Part shown: positions 11,495 to 19,918 of the stretch, one piece after another
Position numbering within the stretch: position 1 is the stretch's first letter
Layout: the number at the start of each line of letters is the position of its first letter
Source of the DNA: Geodermatophilus arenarius
GTDB taxonomy: Bacteria > Actinomycetota > Actinomycetes > Mycobacteriales > Geodermatophilaceae
Direction of reading: 5' to 3'
NCBI RefSeq assembly: GCF_042654585.1
Contig: NZ_JBHSGR010000002.1
Location: forward strand, 62,001-126,000
Length of the DNA stretch: 64,000 nt
Notes under the pieces: model-generated
What the model was told of the DNA's origin: nothing
Database searches by the model: none
The model's input: only the letters and a program-made list of their open reading frames with translations
Program-made: the position numbers and the translations under genes

Positions 11495-13378
11495 GTGCGC
11501 GGACGCAGACCAGTGAGCCCCACCGCACCGCCCGGACACCCCGACGGAGGGGCGGCCGCACCGGCCGTCGCCCCGCTCCCCACCGACCCGCACCCCGCCA
11601 TCGCCGAGCCGCCTCTCCCGGCGGCCGACGCGCGCGCCCGGCTCGACCGCGTCGTCTTCACCGTCGCCGCGGTGCTGGCCCTGGCGTTCGTCGCCTGGGG
11701 GTTCGTGAGCCCGAGCGGCCTGGGCTCGGCCAGCAGCAGCGCGCTGGTCTGGATCGAGTCCAACCTCGGCTGGCTGTTCGTGACGCTGGCCTCGGCGTTC
11801 GTCGTCTTCGTGCTGTGGCTGGCGGCCAGCCGGTACGGCCGCATCCCGCTCGGCCGCGACGACGAGGCGCCGGAGTTCCGCACCGTCTCGTGGGTCGCGA
11901 TGATGTTCAGCGCGGGGATGGGCATCGGGCTGATGTTCTACGGCGTCGCCGAGCCGCTCGCGCACTACGTCACCCCGCCACCGCGCACGGTGGCCGGCGA
12001 GACCCCCGAGGCCGTGCAGACCGCCATGGCCACGACCCTGTTCCACTGGACCCTGCACCCCTGGGCGATCTACGCCGTGGTGGGGCTGGCCATCGCCTAC
12101 GGCACGTTCCGCCGCGGCCGCCGGACGCTGGTCAGCGCGGCGTTCGAGCCGCTGTTCGGCCGGCGCCGCACCGAGGGCTGGGCGGGCCGGGTCGTGGACG
12201 TCCTGGCCATCTTCGCCACGCTGTTCGGCTCGGCGGCCTCCCTCGGCCTGGGCGCGCTGCAGATCGGCAGCGGCGTGGAGATCCTGGGCTGGGCCGGCGA
12301 CGTGGGCAACGGCGTCCTGGTCGGGATCATCGCGGTGCTGACCGCGGCGTTCGTCGCGTCCGCGGTCTCCGGCGTCGCCCGGGGCATCCAGTGGCTGTCC
12401 AACGTCAACATGGTGCTCGCCGTCGTCCTGGCGCTGTTCGTCTTCGTGGCCGGACCGACCGTGCTGATCCTCAACCTGGTCCCCGGAGCGGTCGGCAGCT
12501 ACGTCGCCGACCTCGCGCAGATGGCCGCCCGCACCGAGGCCAGCGGCGGCCCGGCGACGGCGGAGTGGCTGCGCGGCTGGACGGTCTTCTACTGGGCGTG
12601 GTGGATCTCGTGGACGCCGTTCGTCGGGCTGTTCCTCGCCCGGATCAGCCGCGGCCGCACCATCCGCCAGTTCGTCACCGGCGTCCTGCTGGTGCCCAGC
12701 GGCGTGAGCCTGGTGTGGTTCGCCGTCTTCGGCGGGGCCGGCATCGCCGCGCAGCGGTCCGGCGCGGACGTCGCCGGGCAGGCCACCTCGGAGGGGCAGT
12801 TGTTCGGGGTGCTGGAGCAGTACCCGCTGGTCACCGCCACGACGGTGCTGGTCGTGGTGCTGGTGGCGATCTTCTTCGTCTCCGGGGCCGACGCCGCCTC
12901 GATCGTCATGGGCTCGCTGTCCGAGCGCGGCACGCTCAGGCCCCGCCGCGGGACGGTGGTGTTCTGGGGCGTGGTCATGGGCGCCGTCGCGGCGGTGATG
13001 CTGCTGGTGGGCGGCGGCGAGGCGCTCACCGGCCTGCAGAACCTGACGATCATCGCGGCGCTGCCCTTCGCGCTGGTCATGGTCGGGTTGGCCGTCGCGC
13101 TCGCCAAGGACGTGCGCACCGACCCCATGGTGCTGCGCCGCACCTACGCCGCGGAGGCGGTCGAGCAGGCCGTCGTCGACGGCATCAGCCGGCACGGCGA
13201 GGACTTCGCGCTGGTCGTGGAGGCCGGCGGGGAGGGGGCGCCGGGAGTCCCGTCGGTGCGGGTCACCGGGAACACGGTCGAGGACACGGCCGGGCACGCG
13301 CCCGTGGGCGACACGGCCGGGCACGCGCCCGCGGGCGACGGCGCCGAGCCCGCCGCCCGGGCGCGGCCGGGCGGGTAG
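11495..13378 (+). CDS. BCCT family transporter (betaine/choline/carnitine, about 627 aa)
   Basis: A twelve-helix BCCT carrier for compatible solutes. The glycine-rich substrate stretch SAGMGIGLMFYGVAEPL matches the unwound third helix of BetP and keeps Gly at the position that distinguishes BetP from choline carriers. The Trp-rich motif TVFYWAWWISWTPFVGLFLARISRG is intact. A long C-terminal cytoplasmic tail follows the last helix; in BetP such a tail senses osmotic stress. The start is either GTG 11495, ten bases after GGAGGG, or GTG 11513. The tail contains a duplicated nine-residue unit (see the repeat at 13283). Confidence 0.9.
   Translation: MRGRRPVSPTAPPGHPDGGAAAPAVAPLPTDPHPAIAEPPLPAADARARLDRVVFTVAAVLALAFVAWGFVSPSGLGSASSSALVWIESNLGWLFVTLASAFVVFVLWLAASRYGRIPLGRDDEAPEFRTVSWVAMMFSAGMGIGLMFYGVAEPLAHYVTPPPRTVAGETPEAVQTAMATTLFHWTLHPWAIYAVVGLAIAYGTFRRGRRTLVSAAFEPLFGRRRTEGWAGRVVDVLAIFATLFGSAASLGLGALQIGSGVEILGWAGDVGNGVLVGIIAVLTAAFVASAVSGVARGIQWLSNVNMVLAVVLALFVFVAGPTVLILNLVPGAVGSYVADLAQMAARTEASGGPATAEWLRGWTVFYWAWWISWTPFVGLFLARISRGRTIRQFVTGVLLVPSGVSLVWFAVFGGAGIAAQRSGADVAGQATSEGQLFGVLEQYPLVTATTVLVVVLVAIFFVSGADAASIVMGSLSERGTLRPRRGTVVFWGVVMGAVAAVMLLVGGGEALTGLQNLTIIAALPFALVMVGLAVALAKDVRTDPMVLRRTYAAEAVEQAVVDGISRHGEDFALVVEAGGEGAPGVPSVRVTGNTVEDTAGHAPVGDTAGHAPAGDGAEPAARARPGG
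13283..13336. repeat. two-copy 27-bp tandem repeat in the BCCT C-terminus
   Basis: Two 27-base units (13283-13309 and 13310-13336) differ at one base. They encode DTAGHAPVG and DTAGHAPAG near the C-terminus of the transporter. The repeat keeps the frame. It probably arose by slippage, and copy number may vary between strains. Confidence 0.85.
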
Positions 13379-13388
13379 CCGCACCGCG

Positions 13389-14483
13389 GTGCGGACGCCG
13401 GGGGCGGGGGCCCGGACGCGTGAGCTGCTGCGCCGGCCCTGGGTGCAGCGTGCGGTGCGGGCGGCGCTGGCCGCCGCGCTCGCCTGGCAGGTGGCGGTCC
13501 TGCTGCCGCCGCCGTTCACCCAGTACGCGTACTACGCGCCGCTCGGCGCGGTCATCGCCGTGCACCCGACGGTGGCCGACTCCGCCGCCGCGGCCTGGCG
13601 GACGGTGCTGGCCATCCTCCTGGGCTTCGGCCTCGGCGTCACGGTCCACCGGCTCACCGAGCAGGCGCTGCCCGGCGCGCTCACCATCGCGCTGATCGTC
13701 GCGCTGGCGATCGGCGTCGAGCAGTGGCGGGTGCTGCAGGAGCACGCGAGCTGGGTGAGCTTCGCCGCCGTCCTCATGCTCACCGTCGGGACGGCGGCCG
13801 ACCCCGCGCGCTACGCCGCCGCCTACGCCGGGCTGACCCTGCTCGGGGCGGCGATCGGCGTCATGGTCACCACCGTGCTGTTCCCGCCGATGCAGCTCAC
13901 CGCGGCCGTCCGGGCGATCGCGACCACGCGGGCGCTGCTGGCCCGGCACCTGCACGGCATCGCCGGCGGGCTGCGGGGCGGCGCGCTCCCGGCGCCGGGC
14001 GAGTGGGTGCGGCCCCGGCGGGACCTGGACGCCGCGCTGGACCGGATGCGCGCGGCCGAGGCCGTGGTCGAGCGCGCCCGGCTGGCCAACCCGCGGGCGC
14101 GGCGCTGGGGCGGCACCGCCGCGCGGGTCCGGCAGGAGTCGCGGGCGCTCGACCGGGTCGCCGTCCTCGTCGACGACCTGACCACGCTCGTGGCCCACCT
14201 CCCCCCGGACCGCCGCGGCATCGACCGCGTCGACGGCGGCACCGGCTGGCTGCTCGCCGACGCGCTCGACGGCCTCGCCCGGGTGCTGCGCGCCGCCGGG
14301 TCCACCGACGGCGGGGACGACGCGGTCCGCGAGGCCGGTGCCGCGCTGCGGCGGCTCACCGCGCTGCTCCGCGAGTCGGCGGCGGCCGACGACGAGGGGT
14401 TCGTCGCGCTCGGCGCGGTCGCCGTCGGCATGTACCGGTCGCTGGACACGCTGCGCGGCCGGTCGCCCACCGTCGACGCCTGA
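13389..14483 (+). CDS. FUSC family membrane protein / aromatic acid exporter-like (364 aa)
   Basis: The N-terminal half has about five to six membrane helices, with the FUSC signature APLGAVIAVHPTVADS, AWRTVLAILLGFGLG and LFPP at the end of the last helix (about residue 168). The C-terminal half is helical and cytoplasmic and rich in Arg and Ala. FUSC/ArAE proteins are thought to export aromatic or other organic acids; the substrate here is unknown. GTG start ten bases after the transporter stop, so it may be cotranscribed with the BCCT gene. Confidence 0.8.
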   Translation: MRTPGAGARTRELLRRPWVQRAVRAALAAALAWQVAVLLPPPFTQYAYYAPLGAVIAVHPTVADSAAAAWRTVLAILLGFGLGVTVHRLTEQALPGALTIALIVALAIGVEQWRVLQEHASWVSFAAVLMLTVGTAADPARYAAAYAGLTLLGAAIGVMVTTVLFPPMQLTAAVRAIATTRALLARHLHGIAGGLRGGALPAPGEWVRPRRDLDAALDRMRAAEAVVERARLANPRARRWGGTAARVRQESRALDRVAVLVDDLTTLVAHLPPDRRGIDRVDGGTGWLLADALDGLARVLRAAGSTDGGDDAVREAGAALRRLTALLRESAAADDEGFVALGAVAVGMYRSLDTLRGRSPTVDA

Positions 14484-14619
14484 GCCCGCCGGGCGTGGCG
14501 CTCGCGGCGCGTGCCGCCACGCCGCGGAGCCGGAACCGGGGCGGCTCGGGGGCTGGACCGCCGCCGCGTCGTCCCCCTGGGATGAGCCGCGCCGGACTCC
14601 CGAGACCGCGGAGGACGCC

Positions 14620-15747
14620 GTGCGCCCGACCCCGCTGCCCCGCCGCCGCACGCTGGTCGGCACCGTCCTCGCCTCCGGCCTGGCGGCGCTGCTGCCCGCG
14701 TCCCCCGCCTCCGCCGCCGCGACGGGACCGACGCCCCCGGCGGCCGCGCCACCGGCGGTCGAGGCGCCGGCCCCCTACGTCGCCCAGGCGGTCTGCGACC
14801 CCGCGCCCAAGCCGGGCGCGCGCGACCTGGCCGACGCGCTGCTGGCCCACTACGGCACCGGCAGCGTCGGCATCTCCCGCGAGTGCGCCGTCGGTGGGCC
14901 GAGCGAGCACAAGGAGGGCCGCGCGCTCGACTGGATGCTCGACGCGGGCGTGCCGGCGCAGCGGGCGGTCGCCGAGGAGTTCCTGGCGTGGCTGACCGCG
15001 CCCGGACCCTCCGGCGAGTCCGCGTGGGCGGCGCGGCGGCTCGGCGTCATGTACGTCATCTGGGACCGCGAGATCTGGTCGCCGGCCCGGGGGTGGCAGC
15101 CGTACGACGGGGCCAGCCCGCACACCGACCACGTGCACGTCTCCCTGTCGTGGGCCGGCGCGATGGGCACCACCTCGTGGTGGACCGGCGTCGCCGCCCG
15201 CGTCGACACCGGCCCGTGCACGCCCGACCCGGCGCCCGGCGACCTGCCGCCGTGCGCGGCCGGCGCGGAGCAGCCCGCGCCGAGCACCGCCGCGGCCGCC
15301 GAGCCGCGGGAGGACGCCGGGGAGCCCGACGCCGAGGCCCGCGCGCTGGCCGAGCTCGCGGCGCTGCGCGAGGAGTCGCTGGCCCGGGTCCCGCTGGACG
15401 GCCGGTGGGTCGCCCAGCTCGCGTCCAAGGACGTCGGCATCACCGACCCGCTGCAGACCGCGCAGGACGGCTCGCACACCTTCTCCGCCGTCGACGTCCT
15501 CGCCGAGAGCCGGGCGGGGCTCGCGACGGTGACCGACCCGTCGGCGCTGTACGTGCTGCAGGGCACCGACTTCGGCCGGCGCTCCACCGCACCCGACGGC
15601 GACCCGTACTGGATCACCGTGGTCGACGCCGCGTTCGGCGGCCGGGCCGACGTCGAGGCCTGGTGCGCGGCCACCTACCCCCAGCTGCACGGCGCGGGGC
15701 TGACCAACGCCTGCCTGCCGCGCCGGCTCACCCCGCCGCACGGGTGA
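14620..15747 (+). CDS. secreted M15-like (ARB_07466-type) protein with sensor-like C-terminal domain (375 aa)
   Basis: The signal peptide PRRRTLVGTVLASGLAALL ends near ASA-A (residue 33); the paired Arg allow Tat or Sec export. Residues 55-185 hold a D-Ala-D-Ala-peptidase-like fold. Likely zinc ligands are H97 and D104 in SEHKEGRALDW and H171 or H173 in HTDHVHVS. A disordered Pro/Ala linker leads to a second domain (about 255-370), WVAQLASKDVGITDP to WCAATYP, of a kind also found on actinobacterial Ser/Thr kinases. Cell-wall action is inferred. GTG start with GGAGGA five bases upstream. Confidence 0.8.
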   Translation: MRPTPLPRRRTLVGTVLASGLAALLPASPASAAATGPTPPAAAPPAVEAPAPYVAQAVCDPAPKPGARDLADALLAHYGTGSVGISRECAVGGPSEHKEGRALDWMLDAGVPAQRAVAEEFLAWLTAPGPSGESAWAARRLGVMYVIWDREIWSPARGWQPYDGASPHTDHVHVSLSWAGAMGTTSWWTGVAARVDTGPCTPDPAPGDLPPCAAGAEQPAPSTAAAAEPREDAGEPDAEARALAELAALREESLARVPLDGRWVAQLASKDVGITDPLQTAQDGSHTFSAVDVLAESRAGLATVTDPSALYVLQGTDFGRRSTAPDGDPYWITVVDAAFGGRADVEAWCAATYPQLHGAGLTNACLPRRLTPPHG

Positions 15748-15766
15748 CCCGGGCCGGTCCCGGGTC
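15746..15766 (+). terminator. short hairpin at the end of the M15-like gene
   Basis: GACCCGGG and CCCGGGTC flank a five-base loop that begins within the stop codon of the peptidase gene. Eight-base perfect arms and no T-tract. A weak terminator or simply GC-rich symmetry. Confidence 0.4.
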
Positions 15767-15812
15767 CCTCGACCCTGGGCCGGGTGGTGCCGGCTCCCTA
15801 CGCTGCGCGCGC

Positions 15813-17468
15813 ATGAGCGGTCCGGTGCTGATCGCCGTCGACGACGACCCGGCCCTGCTGGAGGCCGTCGGGCGGGAACTGCGCAGCCGGTACGAGCGGG
15901 ACTACCGCGTGCAGTGCCGGGGGTCGGCGGACGAGGCGCTCGCCCTGCTGGACGAGCTCGCGGGGGCCGGCGAGGAGGTCGCCCTGGTGCTCGCGGGCGA
16001 GACGGTGTCCGGTGCCCCGGGAACGGAGCTGCTGGCGGAGGTGCGCGGCCGGTTCCCGCACGCCGAGCGGGCCCTGCTCGTCCCGTGGGCGCACGTCGGG
16101 ACCCCGGGCACCGGGGACGCGGTCCTCGAGGCGATCGCCCGCGGCCGCATCGACCACTACCTGGTGCGCCCCGCGCCGCCGCCGGACGAGCAGTTCCACC
16201 AGGCCGTGTCGGGCTTCCTGCTGGCGTGGGCGCAGACGCGGCGCCGCGCGCCGCACACGATCGACGTCGTCGGCGAGACCTGGAGCGGCCGGGCCTACGA
16301 GCTGCGGGAGGTGCTCGGCCGCTGCGCGATGCCGCACCGCTTCTGCCTGGCCGACTCCGCCGAGGGCCGCGCCCTGCTGGCCGACCGGGAGCGGCGGAGG
16401 CTGCCGCTGCTGGTCATGCCCGACGGGACGGTGCTCGAGGACCCCACCGACCTCGACATCGCGCGGTCGGCGGGGACGGCGATCGACCCGTCCGGTGACC
16501 GCTACGACCTGGTCATCGTCGGGTGCGGGCCGGCCGGCCTGTCCGCCGGCGTCTACGGCGCCTCCGAGGGGTTGCGCACGATCGTCGTCGACTCCGGCAG
16601 CATCGGCGGCCAGGCGACCTCCAGCTCGGCGATCCGCAACTACCTGGGCTTCCCCCGCGGCGTGACCGGCGGGGAGCTGGCGCGCCGCGCCTACGAGCAG
16701 GCGTGGCTGTTCGGCGCCCGGTTCGCCTTCATGCAGGAGGTCACCGACCTCGCGCACGAGCCCGACGGCATCGTCGTCTCGCTCGACACCGGCGGGGTCG
16801 TGGTGGCCCGCGCGGTGGTCCTCGCGCCCGGCGCCAGCTACCGGCGCCTCGGGGTGGAGTCGCTGGAGGCGCTGCGCGGGGCCGGCGTCTCCTACGGCGC
16901 CGCGGCGTCGGAGGCCCCGCTGGTGGCGGGCGAGGAGGTCTACGTCGTCGGGGGCGCCAACTCCGCCGGGCAGGCGGCGCTGCACCTGGCCCGCTTCGCG
17001 GAGCGGGTCACGCTCGTGGTGCGGGCCGCGTCGCTCGACGCCGGGATGTCGCACTACCTCGCGCGCCAGGTCGAGGGGACGCCCGGCGTCGAGGTGCGGA
17101 CCGGCACCGAGGTCGTCGGCGGGGGCGGCGACGGCCGGCTCGACCACCTCGTGCTGCGGGACCGCGCGAGCGGCGCGGAGGAGACGGTGAGCGCCCAGGC
17201 GCTCTTCCTCATGATCGGCGCCCGGCCGCACACCGAGTGGCTGCCCCCGGCCGTCGAGCGCGATCCCGCGGGCTTCGTCGTGACCGGGCCGGACGTGAGC
17301 GCCGGCGCCGTCCGCGCCCTCGGCCGTCCCCCGCTGCCGCTGGAGACCAGCCTCCCGGGCGTCCTCGCGGCCGGCGACGCCCGGCACGGGTCGGTCAAGC
17401 GCGTGGCCTCCGCCGTCGGCGAGGGCTCGATCGCGATCCGGCTGGTCCACCAGCTCCTCGCCGTCTGA
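15813..17468 (+). CDS. receiver-like / thioredoxin-fold / thioredoxin-reductase-like fusion protein (551 aa)
   Basis: Three parts are visible. Residues 1-130 resemble a response-regulator receiver domain with the acidic pocket D10-D12. The expected phosphoacceptor Asp is Gly62 (in VLAGE) and the conserved Lys is Arg (YLVRP). Residues 145-225 look like a glutaredoxin-type fold. Residues 230-551 are an FAD/NAD(P)H pyridine nucleotide oxidoreductase with GCGPAG (237-242), GGQATSSSAIRNYLGFP, GGANSAGQ (380-387) and LAAGDARHGSVKRVASAVGEGS. The thioredoxin reductase CxxC is replaced by GAAA (362-365), so it cannot reduce thioredoxin in the usual way. The electron acceptor is unknown. ATG 15813 fits the receiver domain start. 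Confidence 0.88.
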   Translation: MSGPVLIAVDDDPALLEAVGRELRSRYERDYRVQCRGSADEALALLDELAGAGEEVALVLAGETVSGAPGTELLAEVRGRFPHAERALLVPWAHVGTPGTGDAVLEAIARGRIDHYLVRPAPPPDEQFHQAVSGFLLAWAQTRRRAPHTIDVVGETWSGRAYELREVLGRCAMPHRFCLADSAEGRALLADRERRRLPLLVMPDGTVLEDPTDLDIARSAGTAIDPSGDRYDLVIVGCGPAGLSAGVYGASEGLRTIVVDSGSIGGQATSSSAIRNYLGFPRGVTGGELARRAYEQAWLFGARFAFMQEVTDLAHEPDGIVVSLDTGGVVVARAVVLAPGASYRRLGVESLEALRGAGVSYGAAASEAPLVAGEEVYVVGGANSAGQAALHLARFAERVTLVVRAASLDAGMSHYLARQVEGTPGVEVRTGTEVVGGGGDGRLDHLVLRDRASGAEETVSAQALFLMIGARPHTEWLPPAVERDPAGFVVTGPDVSAGAVRALGRPPLPLETSLPGVLAAGDARHGSVKRVASAVGEGSIAIRLVHQLLAV

Positions 17469-17483
17469 GCCGCCGCGCGCCCG

Positions 17484-18170
17484 TCAGGACGGGGAGCTGC
17501 GCCAGCCCCGCGCGCGCAGCCGCTCGGCGCCGTCGAGCAGCAGGTCGAGGGCGAAGGCGAACTCGAAGTCCTCGTCGCAGCCCTGCCCGACCGCGGACAG
17601 GTCGCCACCGGTGGCCGCCGTGGCGATCTCCAGCACGTGCGGGAACCGCCGCGCGAACTCCGCGGCCACCGCCTGCCGCTCCTCCGGCGTGGGCTCGGGC
17701 GCGTCGTCGTCGCGCGGCTCCTCGAACAGCTCGGGACTGAAGCCCCAGATGCGGTTGCCGAGGGCGTGCATGAGGTGGTGGGTGAGGTCGACGGAGAACC
17801 CCCCGGCCCGGAAGGTGCCGGCGACGGCGTCCATGTGGCCGAGGACGGCGGGCGTCCGGTGGGTGCGCGACTCGATCGCCTTCCGCGCCCAGGCGTGCCG
17901 CAGCACCGCCCGGCGGGCGGAGAGCAGCCGCTGCCGGACCGCGGCGCGCCAGTCCGCCCCGGGGGCGGGCTCCTCGAACTCCCCGATGACGACGTCGACC
18001 ATCCCGTCGAGCAGCTCGTCCTTGTCGGCGACGTGCTTGTACAGCGCCATGGGGACGACGCCGAGCTCCTGGGCCAGCCGCCGCATGCTCACCGCACCCA
18101 GGCCCGCCTCGTCGGCGAGCGCCACCGCGGCCGCGAGGACCCGCGCCCGGTTCAGGGGCTCCCGTGCCAT
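17484..18170 (-). CDS. TetR family regulator with tetracycline-type C-terminal domain (228 aa)
   Basis: The N-terminal helix-turn-helix LNRARVLAAAVALADEAG, then VSMRRLAQELGVVPMALYKHVADKDELL (residues 6-55), is followed by a TetR_C-type domain with HHLMHALGNRIWGF. ATG 18170 is preceded by GGGAGGGG. It diverges from a DUF4386 membrane protein gene. Two identical-arm palindromes in the gap are its probable operators, so autoregulation plus control of the neighbour is likely. Confidence 0.9.
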   Translation of the reverse strand: MAREPLNRARVLAAAVALADEAGLGAVSMRRLAQELGVVPMALYKHVADKDELLDGMVDVVIGEFEEPAPGADWRAAVRQRLLSARRAVLRHAWARKAIESRTHRTPAVLGHMDAVAGTFRAGGFSVDLTHHLMHALGNRIWGFSPELFEEPRDDDAPEPTPEERQAVAAEFARRFPHVLEIATAATGGDLSAVGQGCDEDFEFAFALDLLLDGAERLRARGWRSSPS

Positions 18171-18185
18171 CCGACCCCTCCCTGC

Positions 18186-18215
18186 TTGACGGGTGTACGG
18201 CGTACACCTTAACGT
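18186..18215 (+). promoter_or_regulatory. putative promoter for the DUF4386 gene
   Basis: A -35-like TTGACG (18186-18191) and a -10-like TAACGT (18210-18215) lie 18 bases apart. The first TetR operator palindrome fills the spacer, so a bound repressor would block RNA polymerase. The hexamers are imperfect matches. Confidence 0.5.
18192..18208. promoter_or_regulatory. TetR operator O1
   Basis: The perfect 17-base palindrome GGTGTACGGCGTACACC lies in the divergent TetR/DUF4386 gap. Its arms are identical to those of O2, 34 bases away centre to centre. TetR-family operators of this GTGTAC...GTACAC type are common in actinobacteria. Confidence 0.8.
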
Positions 18216-18225
18216 CCACGCCGTC

Positions 18226-18242
18226 GGTGTACGCCGTACACC
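18226..18242. promoter_or_regulatory. TetR operator O2
   Basis: The perfect 17-base palindrome GGTGTACGCCGTACACC has the same arms as O1 and differs only in the central base. It lies 23 bases before the DUF4386 start codon, so it would cover the downstream promoter or early leader. Confidence 0.8.
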
Positions 18243-18265
18243 ACCATCTCGGAGGAGACAGAGTC

Positions 18266-18958
18266 ATGAGGGAGTCCCGCGGAGCCGCCGTCGTCACGGG
18301 CGTGTTCTTCCTGGTCGCCGCGGTCAGCGCGATCGCGGCGCTGGCGCTGTACCAGCCGCTGCTCGGCGACCCGGCCTACGTGCTGGGTGCGGGCGCGGAC
18401 ACGCAGGTGCGCTGGGGCGCGCTGCTGGAGGTCGTGCTGGCCGCGGCCTGCATCGGCACCGCGGTCGCGGCGTACCCGGTCATCGAGCGGCACGGCCGGG
18501 CCCTGGCCCTCGGCTACGTGTGCGGGCGGCTGCTCGAGGCGGCGGTGATCGTCGTGGGGATCGTCAGCGTGCTCGCGGTGGTCGCGCTCCGGTCGGCCGG
18601 GGACGACGCGTCGTCCGTCGCCGTCGCCCGCGGGCTGGTGGCCCTGCACGACGCGACGTTCCTCGTCGGCCCCGGCCTGGTCATCGGCGTCAACACGCTG
18701 CTGCTGGCCGCGCTGGTGCACCGGGGCCGCCTGGCGCCCCGGTGGATCGCGGTGACCGGCCTGGTCGGCGGGCCGCTGGTGTTCCTCTCGTCCACCGCCG
18801 TGCTGTTCGGCGTCTACGAGCAGGTCTCGGTGTGGGGCTTCCTCTGCGCCGTCCCGGTCACCGTGTGGGAGATGGGCCTGGCGGTCTACCTCATCGCCCG
18901 CGGCTTCCGCACGGCCCCGGCGCAGGCGCCCGGGCGGCGTGACCTGGTCACCGCCTGA
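18266..18958 (+). CDS. DUF4386 family membrane protein (230 aa)
   Basis: Six predicted membrane helices span the protein, from GAAVVTGVFFLVAAVSAIAA to AVPVTVWEMGLAVYLIARGF. The spacing and the central LHDATFLVGPGLVIGVNTLLL match DUF4386 proteins, whose function is unknown. ATG 18266 with GGAGGAG eight bases upstream. Its expression is probably held off by the divergent TetR protein through two operators. A role in membrane stress or drug response would be a guess. Confidence 0.85.
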   Translation: MRESRGAAVVTGVFFLVAAVSAIAALALYQPLLGDPAYVLGAGADTQVRWGALLEVVLAAACIGTAVAAYPVIERHGRALALGYVCGRLLEAAVIVVGIVSVLAVVALRSAGDDASSVAVARGLVALHDATFLVGPGLVIGVNTLLLAALVHRGRLAPRWIAVTGLVGGPLVFLSSTAVLFGVYEQVSVWGFLCAVPVTVWEMGLAVYLIARGFRTAPAQAPGRRDLVTA

Positions 18959-18965
18959 GGTGTCA

Positions 18966-18995
18966 CCGGGGGTCCCGCGGCCGCGGGACCCCCGG
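18966..18995. terminator. bidirectional palindromic terminator
   Basis: A perfect 30-base palindrome with 15-base arms, CCGGGGGTCCCGCGG and its complement, lies between the DUF4386 gene (stop 18958) and the convergent metallo-hydrolase (stop 19004). No T-tract. Confidence 0.75.
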
Positions 18996-19003
18996 GGGTG
19001 CCG

Positions 19004-19918
19004 CTACGGGCTCCGGACGGTCTCGCCCGCCGGTGAGCTCGGTCGTCGCGGCGCCGGCGGGGTCACGCCCGGCGCCGGCGGGCCGGCCACCGTCGGGGTC
19101 GCGGGGACCTGCTCGCCGGCGCGCTGCATCTCCGCCATGGCCTTGATCATGTCGGCGAACTGCTCGGAGTCCGGTGGCACGAACCTCTCGGCGGTGGGGA
19201 CCTGCGCCAGCACACGGAGGAACTCCTCCAACTCCGTCCCGCTCGCGACGGGGAGGTGCGAGGAGAAGATCCGCCGGGGCTGGATCTGCCGGACGCGGTC
19301 GAGGACCCGGCCGAACTGGACCTCGTCCGTGAGGTGCACCCAGGGCGAGTCCGACGTGGCCCAGCCGATCATGCCGCCGGCGAGGGCCTCCGGGGACACG
19401 TCCGACGCGTCCTGCGTGGGCTCCGGGAGCAGCGCCCCGAAGGCGTCGACGGTGAACAGCGCCCCGGTGGACCGGTCCAGGACGCCGAGGGACATCGGGT
19501 TGTCGAACAGCGGCGGGGCGACCGCGGTGAGCGTGCGGTCCCCCACGTGGATCTCGTCACCGGCCCGGATGGCGTGCACCCGCTCCATGGGGACCGGCCA
19601 CCACGTCGACATGCGCAGGGCGGCGAACCCGTGCGTGACCAGCCGGGCGTTCGGCGCCGCCTCCATGATCCGCTGGATGTTGCCGGTGTGGTCGGCGTCG
19701 TCGTGGGTGAGCCACACCCACTTCAGGGTCCGCAGGTCGATGATCGAGCCGACCGCGTCGAGGAACTGGTCCGCGTCGACGGCGATGCCGCTGTCGATGA
19801 GGACCGGCTCCTCGGACGTGATCAGGTAGGCGTTGATCGGGAGGACGCCGACCCCCGGCAGGGAGATGTTGGTGGGCAGGACGTGGACGTCGTCCTGACC
19901 TCGGTAGGGGCTGTCCAC
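19004..19918 (-). CDS. MBL-fold metallo-hydrolase (304 aa)
   Basis: A metallo-beta-lactamase-fold protein. The strand region LPTNISLPGVGVLPINAYLI leads to VLIDSGIAVDADQF and the metal motif THDDADHTGN (HxDxDH variant). The later Asp is in TVDAFG and a downstream His in SSHLPV. The order resembles ODP/flavodiiron-type domains that bind a di-iron or di-zinc centre, but no flavodoxin domain follows. The substrate is unknown. I place the start at GTG 19918 with GGAGG seven bases upstream; longer upstream in-frame sequence is low-complexity. Confidence 0.85.
   Translation of the reverse strand: MDSPYRGQDDVHVLPTNISLPGVGVLPINAYLITSEEPVLIDSGIAVDADQFLDAVGSIIDLRTLKWVWLTHDDADHTGNIQRIMEAAPNARLVTHGFAALRMSTWWPVPMERVHAIRAGDEIHVGDRTLTAVAPPLFDNPMSLGVLDRSTGALFTVDAFGALLPEPTQDASDVSPEALAGGMIGWATSDSPWVHLTDEVQFGRVLDRVRQIQPRRIFSSHLPVASGTELEEFLRVLAQVPTAERFVPPDSEQFADMIKAMAEMQRAGEQVPATPTVAGPPAPGVTPPAPRRPSSPAGETVRSP

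Noticed and set aside
10136..13519. 1127-residue minus-strand open frame
   Set aside because: It is antisense to the BCCT gene and out of frame with the QorB-like gene; low-complexity composition.
14484..14619. Possible c-di-AMP (ydaO-type) riboswitch before the M15-like gene
   Set aside because: Such switches precede wall-hydrolase genes in actinobacteria, but the conserved core blocks are not recognisable; only a small GAGCCG/CGGCTC hairpin is seen.
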